Source of the DNA: Desulfobaccales bacterium
Lineage (GTDB): Bacteria; Desulfobacterota; Desulfobaccia; Desulfobaccales; 0-14-0-80-60-11
Direction: 5' to 3'
Assembly: GCA_037481655.1 (NCBI GenBank)
Contig: JBBFLF010000011.1
Coordinates: forward strand, 1 to 64,000
DNA: 64,000 nt
Position numbers and translations under genes: made by a program. The notes beneath the pieces are model-generated. The model was not told the DNA's origin and ran no database searches. It was given only the letters and a program-made list of their open reading frames with translations. Below are positions 54,132 through 62,423 of this stretch, one piece after another (position 1 is the stretch's first letter; each line of letters begins with the position of its first letter).

Positions 54132-55385
54132 TCACCTGGCCCGAGGCAGCAACCGGAACCCCAGCCGGCGGGCAAAATAATACATGCCCACTAGGATGAA
54201 GAGTTCGCAGAGGAGATAGGCCAAGCCCGCTCCCAGATGGTGATATCGGGGCACCAACAGGAAGAGCAGGCCCAGGTTGATGAGCCCGGCAAAGCTGCCG
54301 ATGGCGAAAAAGGTCCGCTCTCGCTGGAGATTGATGAGAATCTGGGTGCCAAAAATGTTGTCCAGAAAGATGGTGAGGGGGAGGATGGCCAGGATCTGAA
54401 CCACTGCCACCGAAGGGCCGTATTGTTCCCCCACCACCAGGGACACCGCCCAGGGGGCAGAGAGAAAGGTGGCCAGCGACAACAGGAAGAAAAACAGGCC
54501 CCCCCACCAGGTCATCCGGCGGAGAAAACGGAAAGTCTCCTCCCGGGAGGAGAGGAACATGTGACTCACCCGGGGAAAGAGGGCTGTGGAGAAGGGGATG
54601 GACAGGTGGATCAAGGCCCTGATGATTTTCTCCCCGGCGGCGTAAAAGCCCACATAGGTGGTGGTGGTGAGCATTCCCAACAGAAAGATATTCAACTGGT
54701 TATAAATGGTGGCCATGGCTTGGGAGAGAAAGAGGGACAGCCCTTCCCCCAAGGTGGCTCGCTGATAGCGCCAGCGGGGCCAGACCACCCGGTAACGAAT
54801 CTCCCGTAAGCCACAGACCAGGGCCACCAATCCAAAGCCAATGGCCACCCCGGAGTTGATCAGAGGGACAGCCAGATAATCCTGCTCGCTGCGGACAAAG
54901 GCAAAGGTGCACACCAGGACGAGAAACTTGGCGGAAACATTCAGCACCGTGATATACTCCATCTTTTCCAACCCCTGAAAAAGCCAGACCGGGAACAGCA
55001 CGGTGCCCACCACGATTCCGAAGGTAAAAAGATAAAGGCGCCACTCGGCCCCGAGGCGGGGCACCAGCAGCAACAGCATCAGGAGGCCCGAAAGACTTAG
55101 GACACAGAGCAGCCCTTTGATGATGAGCACTCCGTAAAAAATGAGGCTCAGTTGCCCGAGATCCTGGCGCTCCCGCGAGACTTTCCGGGTGGCGGAAAGA
55201 TTGAAGCCATAATCGGTGATTACCACCAGGAACTGGATCAGGGATTGGGCCACCGCCACCAACCCGAATTTCTCCGGCCCCAAAACCCGCACCAGGTAGG
55301 GGAAGGTGAGCAGGGGAAAGAGATAGTTGCCGATCTGCAGGATCGACAGAGATAGGACATTTCGCCACAGTCCCGGTGCAGGCAT
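54132..55385 (-). CDS. Wzx-type oligosaccharide flippase
   Basis: A 417-residue MATE/MOP-superfamily membrane protein with about twelve spans. The N-terminus LSLSILQIGNYLFPLLTFPYLVRVLGPEKFGLVAVAQ is diagnostic for Wzx/RfbX, as is NIFLLGMLTTTTYVGFYAAGEKI in the middle. It would turn lipid-linked repeat units to the periplasmic side for the Wzy-like polymerase. Together with the polymerase, Wzz-like protein and the SLBB export protein it defines a Wzx/Wzy-dependent route. Confidence 0.92.
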   Translation of the reverse strand: MPAPGLWRNVLSLSILQIGNYLFPLLTFPYLVRVLGPEKFGLVAVAQSLIQFLVVITDYGFNLSATRKVSRERQDLGQLSLIFYGVLIIKGLLCVLSLSGLLMLLLLVPRLGAEWRLYLFTFGIVVGTVLFPVWLFQGLEKMEYITVLNVSAKFLVLVCTFAFVRSEQDYLAVPLINSGVAIGFGLVALVCGLREIRYRVVWPRWRYQRATLGEGLSLFLSQAMATIYNQLNIFLLGMLTTTTYVGFYAAGEKIIRALIHLSIPFSTALFPRVSHMFLSSREETFRFLRRMTWWGGLFFFLLSLATFLSAPWAVSLVVGEQYGPSVAVVQILAILPLTIFLDNIFGTQILINLQRERTFFAIGSFAGLINLGLLFLLVPRYHHLGAGLAYLLCELFILVGMYYFARRLGFRLLPRAR

Positions 55386-55403
55386 GGGGGACAGGCACAG
55401 CGC

Positions 55404-56696
55404 TCACACCCTTGGGGGCGGTGAGGAATCGGCCTGGCGGCCGCTCAGGCGGCGCAGATCCTGGCGCCACGGGTCCAAGGCGGCCTGCAGACGTTGCCAC
55501 CGATCCCGGTCATCCGGGCTCTGGGGCCCCCGGAAGTGTTCCCAGACAAAGACGTAGACCACCATGAAAATAAAGGTGAAGCCCGTCACCATCATCAGGA
55601 TGAGTAGCCGCTTGGGGCGGGACTTCTTCTCCGGCGCCTTGGCGCGATCTACCACCTGCAGTACCAAGGCGTCCCGGGCGTGGTCCAGCCGCGCGATCTC
55701 CGCCAGCTTGGTATAGACCCGATAGAGGCCCTCCTGATACTTCACTTCCCTATACAGGCGCAGGTATTCGAGTCCGAGGGCGGGCATCTTGCTCACCGCA
55801 ATCATAACCTGGCTGGCACCCTCGGGACCGTTCCCTGGGGTTTCCGCCTGCCTCAGTTTCTCCCTCAGGGCCTTCAGCTCCGCCTCCAGTTGTTGCACTT
55901 GGAAGTTAAAGGGGGTGGCCCACTGCTTCTGCACCTGCAGCTCCACCTCCCGGAAGTCAACGGCCGCCTTCAGATTGGCGATGTATTCCAGCATGCCCCG
56001 GGCCTGAGCATCCGGGAATAAGACACTGTTTTTCTCGCTGAACTGCCTGAGATCCTCCTCCGCCTTGGCCAGACGCACCACAGCCGCCTGGCGCTCCCGA
56101 TCGAGCATGGTTAAACGTTTGGAAGCCTCCTGGACCGCCATGTCCCGGAGCAAGTTGGCCAGCTCCTCCACAAAGGCGTTGGCCATCGCCGCCGCCTTGT
56201 CAGGCTGGCGATGAGTTACCTCCACCGTGATCAGCCCGTATTTGGTGGTGCGGAATTTAGCCAGGTTCTCCAGTTTGGCCCGGGCCTCCTCAATATAGGT
56301 TACCCTGAACTCGTTCCGCAAGTCGAACCGCTTAATGATCCGGTCCGAAATGGTTTCACTCTGCAGCAAACCCACAAAAAAATCTCCAGGACTTTTCAGA
56401 CCCAGAAGACTTTCGGCAAAGCCGCCCAAGGCGCCAAACGCCGCCCGGCCGGGAATCATGGCTCCCCCCAGCCCTTCTATGATCTGAGCACTCAGGGTGA
56501 GATTTTGCTGGGGCGGGACGATACGGGCGGTGGCGGTATATTCCTTGGGCAGGAGGAACACCACCACCAAGGTGATCAGGCTGACGATCAGAGTGGTATA
56601 GATGATTTTCCGGCTATGTTTTGCCAAGACGATAACATAATCCAGCAGGTGGACTTCTTCCAGTTGCCGGACCTTTTCATCTTGCGTGTTCATCAT
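55404..56696 (-). CDS. Wzz-type chain-length determinant (no kinase domain)
   Basis: A 430-residue polysaccharide co-polymerase. A first span (about 33-51, TTLIVSLITLVVVFLLP), a large periplasmic part with coiled-coil helices (about 150-330), and a second span (about 366-386) preceded by the Pro-rich EKKSRPKRLL. A cytoplasmic tail of about 40 residues has no Walker motifs, so there is no BY-kinase as in Wzc. It should set polymer length with the polymerase. It starts upstream of the flippase by 18 bp. Confidence 0.9.
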   Translation of the reverse strand: MMNTQDEKVRQLEEVHLLDYVIVLAKHSRKIIYTTLIVSLITLVVVFLLPKEYTATARIVPPQQNLTLSAQIIEGLGGAMIPGRAAFGALGGFAESLLGLKSPGDFFVGLLQSETISDRIIKRFDLRNEFRVTYIEEARAKLENLAKFRTTKYGLITVEVTHRQPDKAAAMANAFVEELANLLRDMAVQEASKRLTMLDRERQAAVVRLAKAEEDLRQFSEKNSVLFPDAQARGMLEYIANLKAAVDFREVELQVQKQWATPFNFQVQQLEAELKALREKLRQAETPGNGPEGASQVMIAVSKMPALGLEYLRLYREVKYQEGLYRVYTKLAEIARLDHARDALVLQVVDRAKAPEKKSRPKRLLILMMVTGFTFIFMVVYVFVWEHFRGPQSPDDRDRWQRLQAALDPWRQDLRRLSGRQADSSPPPRV

Positions 56697-56953
56697 GACT
56701 CACCGAGGTAGATCGCCCACGCATGGCGGACGGCCAGAAAGAGAGTGCTTACGGCGCCGTCTGAGTGTGAAATGATCATTATCAGCAAAAGCAGAAACCC
56801 TTGAGACCGGCAAGCAACAAGAGCAGGGGAGACGGCCCGGGAGCCGAGCGACCGGGGACGACAGGGCGCCATAGATTCACGAGACTCTCCGGCTTGACCG
56901 AAGCCCCTTCATCCGCTAGAATAGGCCACACTCCTGCCGGCCGAGGGAAACCC

Positions 56954-57610
56954 ATGGCTTGCGTGCGTCTGGCCCTGTTCCTCCTCTGTTTGGTGCTCCC
57001 CTGGGGGGCCGGGTCGAATCTGGCTGCGGCTCCGGCTTCAGAAGTGCTTCGGGTCACCCGGAAGGGAGTGATTTACTATTATTTCCCTAGCCAATCTTCA
57101 GCCGAGGCGGGCAGGCTTCACCGCCTGCCGGTGCCCCCGAAGCGGACGGCCGCAGTCCCGGCCCGGAAGATTCCACCCCAGCAGTTGGCCCCGCACATCG
57201 AGCGGGCCGCCCAGGAGCACGGTCTGCCCCCGGCCCTGATCAAGGCCATCATCCGGGTGGAGTCCGGCTACAATCCGGCGGCCACCTCCCCCAAGGGGGC
57301 CCAGGGGCTGATGCAGCTCATGCCCGAGACCGCCAGCGAGGTGGCGGTGGCGGACCCCTATGATGTGCAGCAGAACATCTGGGGCGGCACCCGCTACCTG
57401 GCGCGCCTTCTGGCCCGCTTCAACTATCGCCTGCCCCTGGCCCTGGCGGCCTACAATGCCGGTCCGGCGCGGGTGGAGCGCCGCCAGGACATCCCCAATA
57501 TCCCCGAAACGCAGCACTATGTGCGCCAGGTGTGCGCCGAATTCCTGAAATACCGCGCCCAGGAAAAGGCCCCGGCGCCAAAAACGGCGTCTCCTCCCTC
57601 CGGTCCCTGA
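56954..57610 (+). CDS. Lytic transglycosylase (SLT domain), secreted
   Basis: A 218-residue exported enzyme. Signal peptide MACVRLALFLLCLVLPWGA, then a short segment VTRKGVIYYYFPSQ often found in DUF4124-like/SLT proteins, then the SLT domain (about 80-200): IIRVESGYNPAATSPKGAQGLMQLMPETA with the catalytic Glu and ALAAYNAGPARVERR. ATG 56954 is used; the open frame to 56801 is not coding-like. It lies on the plus strand inside the otherwise minus-strand polysaccharide locus, possibly making openings in the peptidoglycan for the export machine; this is inference. Confidence 0.9.
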   Translation: MACVRLALFLLCLVLPWGAGSNLAAAPASEVLRVTRKGVIYYYFPSQSSAEAGRLHRLPVPPKRTAAVPARKIPPQQLAPHIERAAQEHGLPPALIKAIIRVESGYNPAATSPKGAQGLMQLMPETASEVAVADPYDVQQNIWGGTRYLARLLARFNYRLPLALAAYNAGPARVERRQDIPNIPETQHYVRQVCAEFLKYRAQEKAPAPKTASPPSGP

Positions 57611-57698
57611 GGGGAAAGCCAGTCAACCTCATATCTTTCCGGGTGCCCCCTTGCCGGCCCCGGGAAGACCTCTTTGTCCTGACCCCCAAATCCCACCA

Positions 57699-60341
57699 TC
57701 AATTCCGCAGGCCCACAATGATCACCCCGGCGGTGAGGGCGAGCTGGGAGATGATGGAAACAATATCCTTGAAGGGCTTCAGCCAGGTCACCTTTTCCAG
57801 CCTTTCCGGCACCACCACGGTGTCGCCGGGGTCCAGCCGAAGGGACCCGACCCCGCCCATGTGATGCACGTACTGATAGCCGTCCCAGGTTTGCCCGAAG
57901 CCGAAGCGGCCAAAGGAGCTGCGGCCCACCGCCGAGCCGTTGGCCTTGATGACGTAGGCATTCTTCATATCCCCCACCCGGTTGGCGCCGCCGGCCATGC
58001 GGATGTAATCATTGACCGTGGCCTGGGAGGCATAGACCACCGCCGAGGGGCTGAAGACCGCGCCCAACACGGAGACGGTGCCGGGGTTCTGAGGCACCAC
58101 CAACTTGTCGCCGTCCATCAGGGGGATGTCGTTTACGGTGCCCCGGATGCGCTCCGGATCATCGACGCGCACAATCACCCGGCCCAGGGGTTCAATGGAT
58201 CTGAGGCGCCCCAGGAGCTGCTGCTGCAGTTTGGCGAAGTACTCCGCCCGGCGCACCTCCTCGGGCTCCAGGGCCTGCTGGGTCTGGCCGGAGTAGTAGG
58301 CCAGAGTGATGGCCTCGGCCTGGTCCAGGGCCCGGGCCAGCTCCTCTTTCTGCTGCTTTTTCACCGAGGGGCGGGTGAGCACCGCACCGAAGGGATAGGC
58401 CGAAGGGGTGAAGCCCCCCACCCGGGTGAGGAGGGAACTTAAGGTCTCCCCCTTGCGGATGGCGTAGGTGCCGGGGTATTTGACTTCACCCTCCACCACC
58501 ACCGTCTTGTAGACATCCCACTCCGGCATGGGCCGCACAAAGAGATAATCGTTGGGCTGCAGGCGCACATTCTCCCGGGGGTCATCCGCCAGGGCCCGTT
58601 TCAGATTCACAGTGAGCTGAGAGGAGGTGGTGCCGGAGGAAGAGGTGTGGAAGCGGGTGATCTCCAGGGCCTCGGTGCTGGCGTGATGGAGCAGGCCGCC
58701 TGCCAGCTGCACCAGGTCCTTGACCCGCATATTCTCCGTCAGGCCATATTCGCCAGGCAGGCGCACCGCGCCGGCAATGGCCACTTTGCGCTCCACCAGG
58801 GCCGGGACCTTGAAGACCCGGACAAAGTCGCCGTCCACCAGGGTCACGGCGGGGTGTGCCTGACGGATGACTTTCTCCAGGTCATCCTCAAAGAGCACCA
58901 TCTCCTTGTGGTTCTTCACCCTGAGCACCTGCACCCGGCCTTTGAAGGCGGTGTCCCCCAGGCCGCCGCAGAGGCCGAGAAGGTCTTTTAAGGTCCGTTC
59001 CTGCTTCAGCTCAAAGATACCGGGCACCTTGATGGGACCGCCCCCCTCCATGCGCCGGCTCATGGCCACCTTCTGGCCGGCCTCCTTCAGGGTGAGCCCG
59101 AAGCGCTTCTTGAAATACCGGTTTTCTGCCTCCTCCCCTTGCTTCAGCCAGGAGGCCGTGGGGCCCCGGGAAGGTCTTTCGGGCTCTGCTTTGTGGATGT
59201 TTTCCGGCGGCACCGGGATGCCCCCGGGGGTCTGGCGCAGGAGCTCCTCCATGCGGCGCTTGCGCTGCACCGGGTCATCGCCGGTGACGATGCGCCGCGC
59301 CTCCTGGGATTTCCAGTTGATCTCCACCGGTTCGGTGATCCGCATCTGGCGCATGAGGGCGGATTCTTCCTCCAGCTCCATGCGGGCCAGGATGGTGAGC
59401 TCCTCCTCCAGCTCCTCGGGGGTTTTGGGGGTGCCGATGGCCACCAGGGGCCCCACCGGCGGAATGAAGATGACATCGCCGTTCATCAGGCGGATGTCTT
59501 TGGTCTTGTCCCCCTTGAGGAGGAAGTCATACATGTCGAAATGGGCCGCCACCCGGTTGCCCCGGCGCACCTCGATATTGCGCATGGACCCGGATTTGGC
59601 CGGGCCGCCGGCGGCATAGAGGGCATTGACCACGGTGGCCAGGGAAGAGACCGAGTAACTGCCGGGCATGCGGGCCTGCCCCACCACAAAGACCTGGATG
59701 GTGCGCAGGTTGTCCAGGGTGACGCTGAACTGGAAGTTCTGATACTGGCGCTTCAGCTCCCGGTCCATCACCGTCTGCAGCTGCCCGAAGGTGAGGCCGC
59801 TCACATGGATGACCCCCACCTGGGGGACGGCGATCTGGCCCTGACGGTCCACGGTGAGATTGTATTCTGCCTGGACGCTGCCCCAGAGGACCAGCCGGAT
59901 AGTGTCCCCCGGGCCGATAATGTAATCCGGCCCCACGGGCACGTCGTGGAGGGGGAGAAAAGTGGTGGGCGGCTGGGAGAAGAAGCTATAGCCGTATTGG
60001 CGCACAAACATCATCTGGTCCCAGGCCCGGCGCTCGATGGCGGAGATTTCTTCGGGCTGCTGGGGAGCGGTGGTGAACACCTGGGGCTGGGGCTGCGGCA
60101 CCACCCGGGGGCGGCCCAGGGCGTCCACCCCGGGCTGGCCGGGCCTGAGCGTGGGCGGCAGGGTGACCCGGGGGCCGGGCATGGCGGGGACGGGTCCCGG
60201 GGTGGTGGAAGGCCCCACCCGCTGCAGGTAGAATTGCGCCTGTTCCTCCAGATCCTGGTCCACCTGGCCTCGGGCCGGAACCACCGGCAAAAGGACCAAC
60301 AGGAAGATTTGCAGCCAGCAGATGAACTCTCTCATAACCAT
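57699..60341 (-). CDS. SLBB-domain polysaccharide export protein (Wza-like)
   Basis: An 880-residue periplasmic/outer-membrane protein. Signal peptide MVMREFICWLQIFLLVLLPVV, a Pro-rich stretch (about 40-90), a Poly_export domain (PVGPDYIIGPGDTIRLVLWGS, about 132-200), and several SLBB beta-grasp repeats (VFVVGQARMPGSYSVSSLATVVNALYAAGG, VAIAGAVRLPGEYGL, VVVEGEVKYPGTYAIRKGETLSSLLTRVGG, VSVLGAVFSPSAV). A charged helical segment of roughly 150 residues separates the first and second SLBB units. It ends with a hydrophobic helix. It is far longer than E. coli Wza (379 residues), as in GumB/SLBB export proteins of deltaproteobacteria. Confidence 0.9.
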   Translation of the reverse strand: MVMREFICWLQIFLLVLLPVVPARGQVDQDLEEQAQFYLQRVGPSTTPGPVPAMPGPRVTLPPTLRPGQPGVDALGRPRVVPQPQPQVFTTAPQQPEEISAIERRAWDQMMFVRQYGYSFFSQPPTTFLPLHDVPVGPDYIIGPGDTIRLVLWGSVQAEYNLTVDRQGQIAVPQVGVIHVSGLTFGQLQTVMDRELKRQYQNFQFSVTLDNLRTIQVFVVGQARMPGSYSVSSLATVVNALYAAGGPAKSGSMRNIEVRRGNRVAAHFDMYDFLLKGDKTKDIRLMNGDVIFIPPVGPLVAIGTPKTPEELEEELTILARMELEEESALMRQMRITEPVEINWKSQEARRIVTGDDPVQRKRRMEELLRQTPGGIPVPPENIHKAEPERPSRGPTASWLKQGEEAENRYFKKRFGLTLKEAGQKVAMSRRMEGGGPIKVPGIFELKQERTLKDLLGLCGGLGDTAFKGRVQVLRVKNHKEMVLFEDDLEKVIRQAHPAVTLVDGDFVRVFKVPALVERKVAIAGAVRLPGEYGLTENMRVKDLVQLAGGLLHHASTEALEITRFHTSSSGTTSSQLTVNLKRALADDPRENVRLQPNDYLFVRPMPEWDVYKTVVVEGEVKYPGTYAIRKGETLSSLLTRVGGFTPSAYPFGAVLTRPSVKKQQKEELARALDQAEAITLAYYSGQTQQALEPEEVRRAEYFAKLQQQLLGRLRSIEPLGRVIVRVDDPERIRGTVNDIPLMDGDKLVVPQNPGTVSVLGAVFSPSAVVYASQATVNDYIRMAGGANRVGDMKNAYVIKANGSAVGRSSFGRFGFGQTWDGYQYVHHMGGVGSLRLDPGDTVVVPERLEKVTWLKPFKDIVSIISQLALTAGVIIVGLRN

Positions 60342-61318
60342 GGAGCATTTCCTGAGGGGGAAAAGCTTGCCGTCCTCCGGCGGTCCCCATTATGGGGGAA
60401 AAGGCCACATTCGGCAAGGAAAAATGAGGCTCTCAGGCCTTCTCGGCGGGTGGCGGGGCCAGGGATGGCGTCCGGCAGCAGGAAGTGCAGCCGGCAGGCC
60501 AGGTTCTCCAGCATCAGTCTCCGGATGACTTCCGTCCCGGTCCAGTAATTCTCCCGGGAGGGAAAGGGGGGACAGTTCGCCACGATGCCTGCAGGGTGCC
60601 CCGCCACTCGGGAACCGGCCACCTGCCACACGGCTTTGCCGTCTGTGGCCCGAAAGAGCGTCAGAGCCAGGTGGATCACCGCGTGGCTGATGGACAGGGG
60701 CGGGGCCTGCGGGGACGCCGGTCCGGCCCACAGCAGCAGACCCCGGCCCGGGTTGAGATGGCGGGCGATCTCCTCCAAGGTGTAAGAGCGGAAATGCGCC
60801 CCCACCGGCGCCTGCTCCGGCCGGGAGACATACAGGGTGGGGCCGTAAAAGCCGAGGAGATAGGCGTCCACCTCGGGGGTAAGGAGGCGCTGGCGGGCAA
60901 GAAACTCCGCCACCGGCATCTCCGAAGGGGTCAGGGCGTCGGCGCTTAGCAGCACCGGCTCATAACCCCGGTGCCGCAGGGCGCTGAGCACGGTGTCGGC
61001 CACCTCCTCGTCCAGCCCGGCCACGGCCACCGCCCGGGGTTCGGGCTCCTTTTTGGGTTCCAGGCCGGCGAAGAAGGGAGTGTTTGCGGTAATGAAATCG
61101 GAGTCCAGGCGGGGTTGCCCGGGGAGCTGCCGGTGGGCGGGCCAGTGCCGCACCAGCACCGCCACCCGCATGAGACCGCGATAGCCGGGGGCGCTCTTGG
61201 TATACGGCCGGTTGCTCATGCCCGCACAGCCGACTGCCAGCGCCAGCAGGACCCCCACAACCGCTGCGGGATGGGTAAGGACAAGTAAGGCACGGCGCAG
61301 ATGAAAGGGCACCCTCAT
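60332..61318 (-). CDS. Putative lipoprotein of the polysaccharide locus
   Basis: A 328-residue protein of unknown function. From ATG 61318 it has a signal sequence ending in the lipobox LAVGC (Cys31), so it is likely lipid-modified by Lgt/LspA. The mature part has alternating hydrophobic and polar stretches (AVLVRHWPAHRQLPG, VDAYLLGFYGPTLYVSR, HAVIHLALTLFRATDGKAVWQVAGSR) recalling lipoproteins that report surface assembly states, but I recognise no family. Its 3' end overlaps the SLBB gene start by 10 bp, which argues for joint function in export. Confidence 0.65.
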   Translation of the reverse strand: MRVPFHLRRALLVLTHPAAVVGVLLALAVGCAGMSNRPYTKSAPGYRGLMRVAVLVRHWPAHRQLPGQPRLDSDFITANTPFFAGLEPKKEPEPRAVAVAGLDEEVADTVLSALRHRGYEPVLLSADALTPSEMPVAEFLARQRLLTPEVDAYLLGFYGPTLYVSRPEQAPVGAHFRSYTLEEIARHLNPGRGLLLWAGPASPQAPPLSISHAVIHLALTLFRATDGKAVWQVAGSRVAGHPAGIVANCPPFPSRENYWTGTEVIRRLMLENLACRLHFLLPDAIPGPATRREGLRASFFLAECGLFPHNGDRRRTASFSPSGNAPWL

Positions 61319-61699
61319 GTATGTCGGGAAAGTCTGCTGCCTTAATAAGACATCCGTTAAGTAACCGGCATGGTGAGGGGGCCCGGCGGCCCTGGTCCGG
61401 AACCCCTCCCCCAGAGGGACCCGAAAAGGTACCCGCGTTCCGCCTCCAGAAGCCCGCTGACGGCATGATTGTGACATGAGGCGGGCTGCCTGTCAAAATT
61501 TTTCCTTGGGAGCCTCGGAGGAGCCGCCGGAGGTGGCGATTTCGCTTGACAACCGGGCTCTGTTTTCTAAGAATTTTCCTTAGCACATAATCAGATAATT
61601 TAATAGATTAAATCAGGTAATCCCTGAGAAAGAAATTTTTGCTTCTTGCCTTTCAGGTTGCCGCTGATGTGCCGATAAGCAGGGTGAGGGAGGGCGGTC
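61319..61699. other. Divergent intergenic region upstream of the export operon
   Basis: Separates the minus-strand lipoprotein gene from the plus-strand small ORF. The right half is AT-rich (61560-61640) with two copies of AATCAG spaced by 17 bp and a candidate plus-strand promoter. No repeat copy or gene is seen. Confidence 0.45.
61546..61574 (+). promoter_or_regulatory. Candidate sigma-70 promoter for the small membrane ORF
   Basis: TTGACA (61546-61551), a 17-bp spacer and AAGAAT (61569-61574) with an AT-rich downstream part. A small dyad, CTAAG-N7-CTTAG, covers the -10 region (61567-61583) and could be an operator. Confidence 0.5.
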
Positions 61700-61831
61700 A
61701 TGTCATACGCACTCGTCTTTTACCTGGGGGTAATGGTGGGGACGCTTCTGGGAGTGGGGATCATGTGCCTGCTGGCCATCGGCAAAGAGCCGGTCACCGA
61801 GGCAGAAAAAGAATTTTCCCCGCCCCGCTGA
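61700..61831 (+). CDS. Small single-span membrane protein (43 residues)
   Basis: ATG 61700, with GGGAGGG upstream, opens a 43-codon frame ending in TGA. The product has a hydrophobic segment from about residue 4 to 26 (VFYLGVMVGTLLGVGIMCLL) followed by a charged tail KEPVTEAEKEF. The glycine-rich span with a cysteine recalls small phage-like or DUF3789-type membrane peptides, but assignment is tentative. A promoter candidate lies about 130 bp upstream. It does not overlap a longer gene. Confidence 0.55.
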   Translation: MSYALVFYLGVMVGTLLGVGIMCLLAIGKEPVTEAEKEFSPPR

Positions 61832-62423
61832 GGCCGTTGACTGCGTGGGGCAACGCGGCGCCGACCACGCCTCCAGGCGGACGCGCCTGAGCGTGACCCC
61901 TCGGGGTCGGCTGAAGGACGGGGCCTCCGGCGCCCGCCAGAGGAGGCCCGGCCGGCCTGCAGGGAGTAACCGCAGAAGTTGAGTCCTGGCCGGGGTTATC
62001 CGACCGGGGCCCGGTGCCAAAACCGGGCCGCCACTGCCGTCCGTCTCAGCGTCCTGGCAGGCCCAGGGCGGGAGACGAAAGCCTGCAAGCTCCCCTCCCC
62101 AAAGTGTGGAACCCCTCCCGCAAGCTGCAGGGGTGGTTTGTCGGTTTCGGCGGCATCGGGGGCTTTTGCCGCTCCCCGGGTGCCAAGGAAGGGGTGCCGG
62201 GGCCGGTTCCCGCCTCGAACCTGGCGCCTGCCTCTGACGATCCCCTCGGGGCCTCCGGAAAGGTCCCAGCCGCCTTGCTGTTACCTCCCCGGCCATATGG
62301 TATAATTTACCGGAGGTTTGGACCGCTCCCTCCCTGGCGAGCGTCGCCCAAGCCCCTCATTTCGGGCCTCGGGGGCCATCTGAATCCCTGGTCGGAAAAA
62401 TCCCCGAGGAGAGGAGACGCGGC
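61832..62423. other. Long structured noncoding region before gspE
   Basis: About 590 bp of GC-rich sequence with several hairpins, for example GACC-CCTCGG-GGTC near 61895-61908 and GGCCCGGT-N6-ACCGGGCC near 62008-62029. The open frames on both strands have no family features. It contains the gspE promoter near 62298. An unidentified leader RNA or small RNA is possible. Confidence 0.4.
62298..62306 (+). promoter_or_regulatory. Extended -10 promoter upstream of gspE
   Basis: TGGTATAAT is a perfect extended -10 (TGn plus TATAAT at 62301-62306). The -35 is weak (TTGCTG at 20 bp spacing), as is usual for extended -10 promoters. It lies about 118 bp before the gspE ATG. Confidence 0.7.

Noticed and set aside
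61995-62100. Cobalamin riboswitch
   Set aside because: A hairpin with GGTGCCAAAACC followed by GCCACTG and a GGGAGAC recall parts of the B12 motif, but the B12 box is not intact, the hairpin stem is too long for P4, and the downstream gene has its own promoter and no link to cobalamin.
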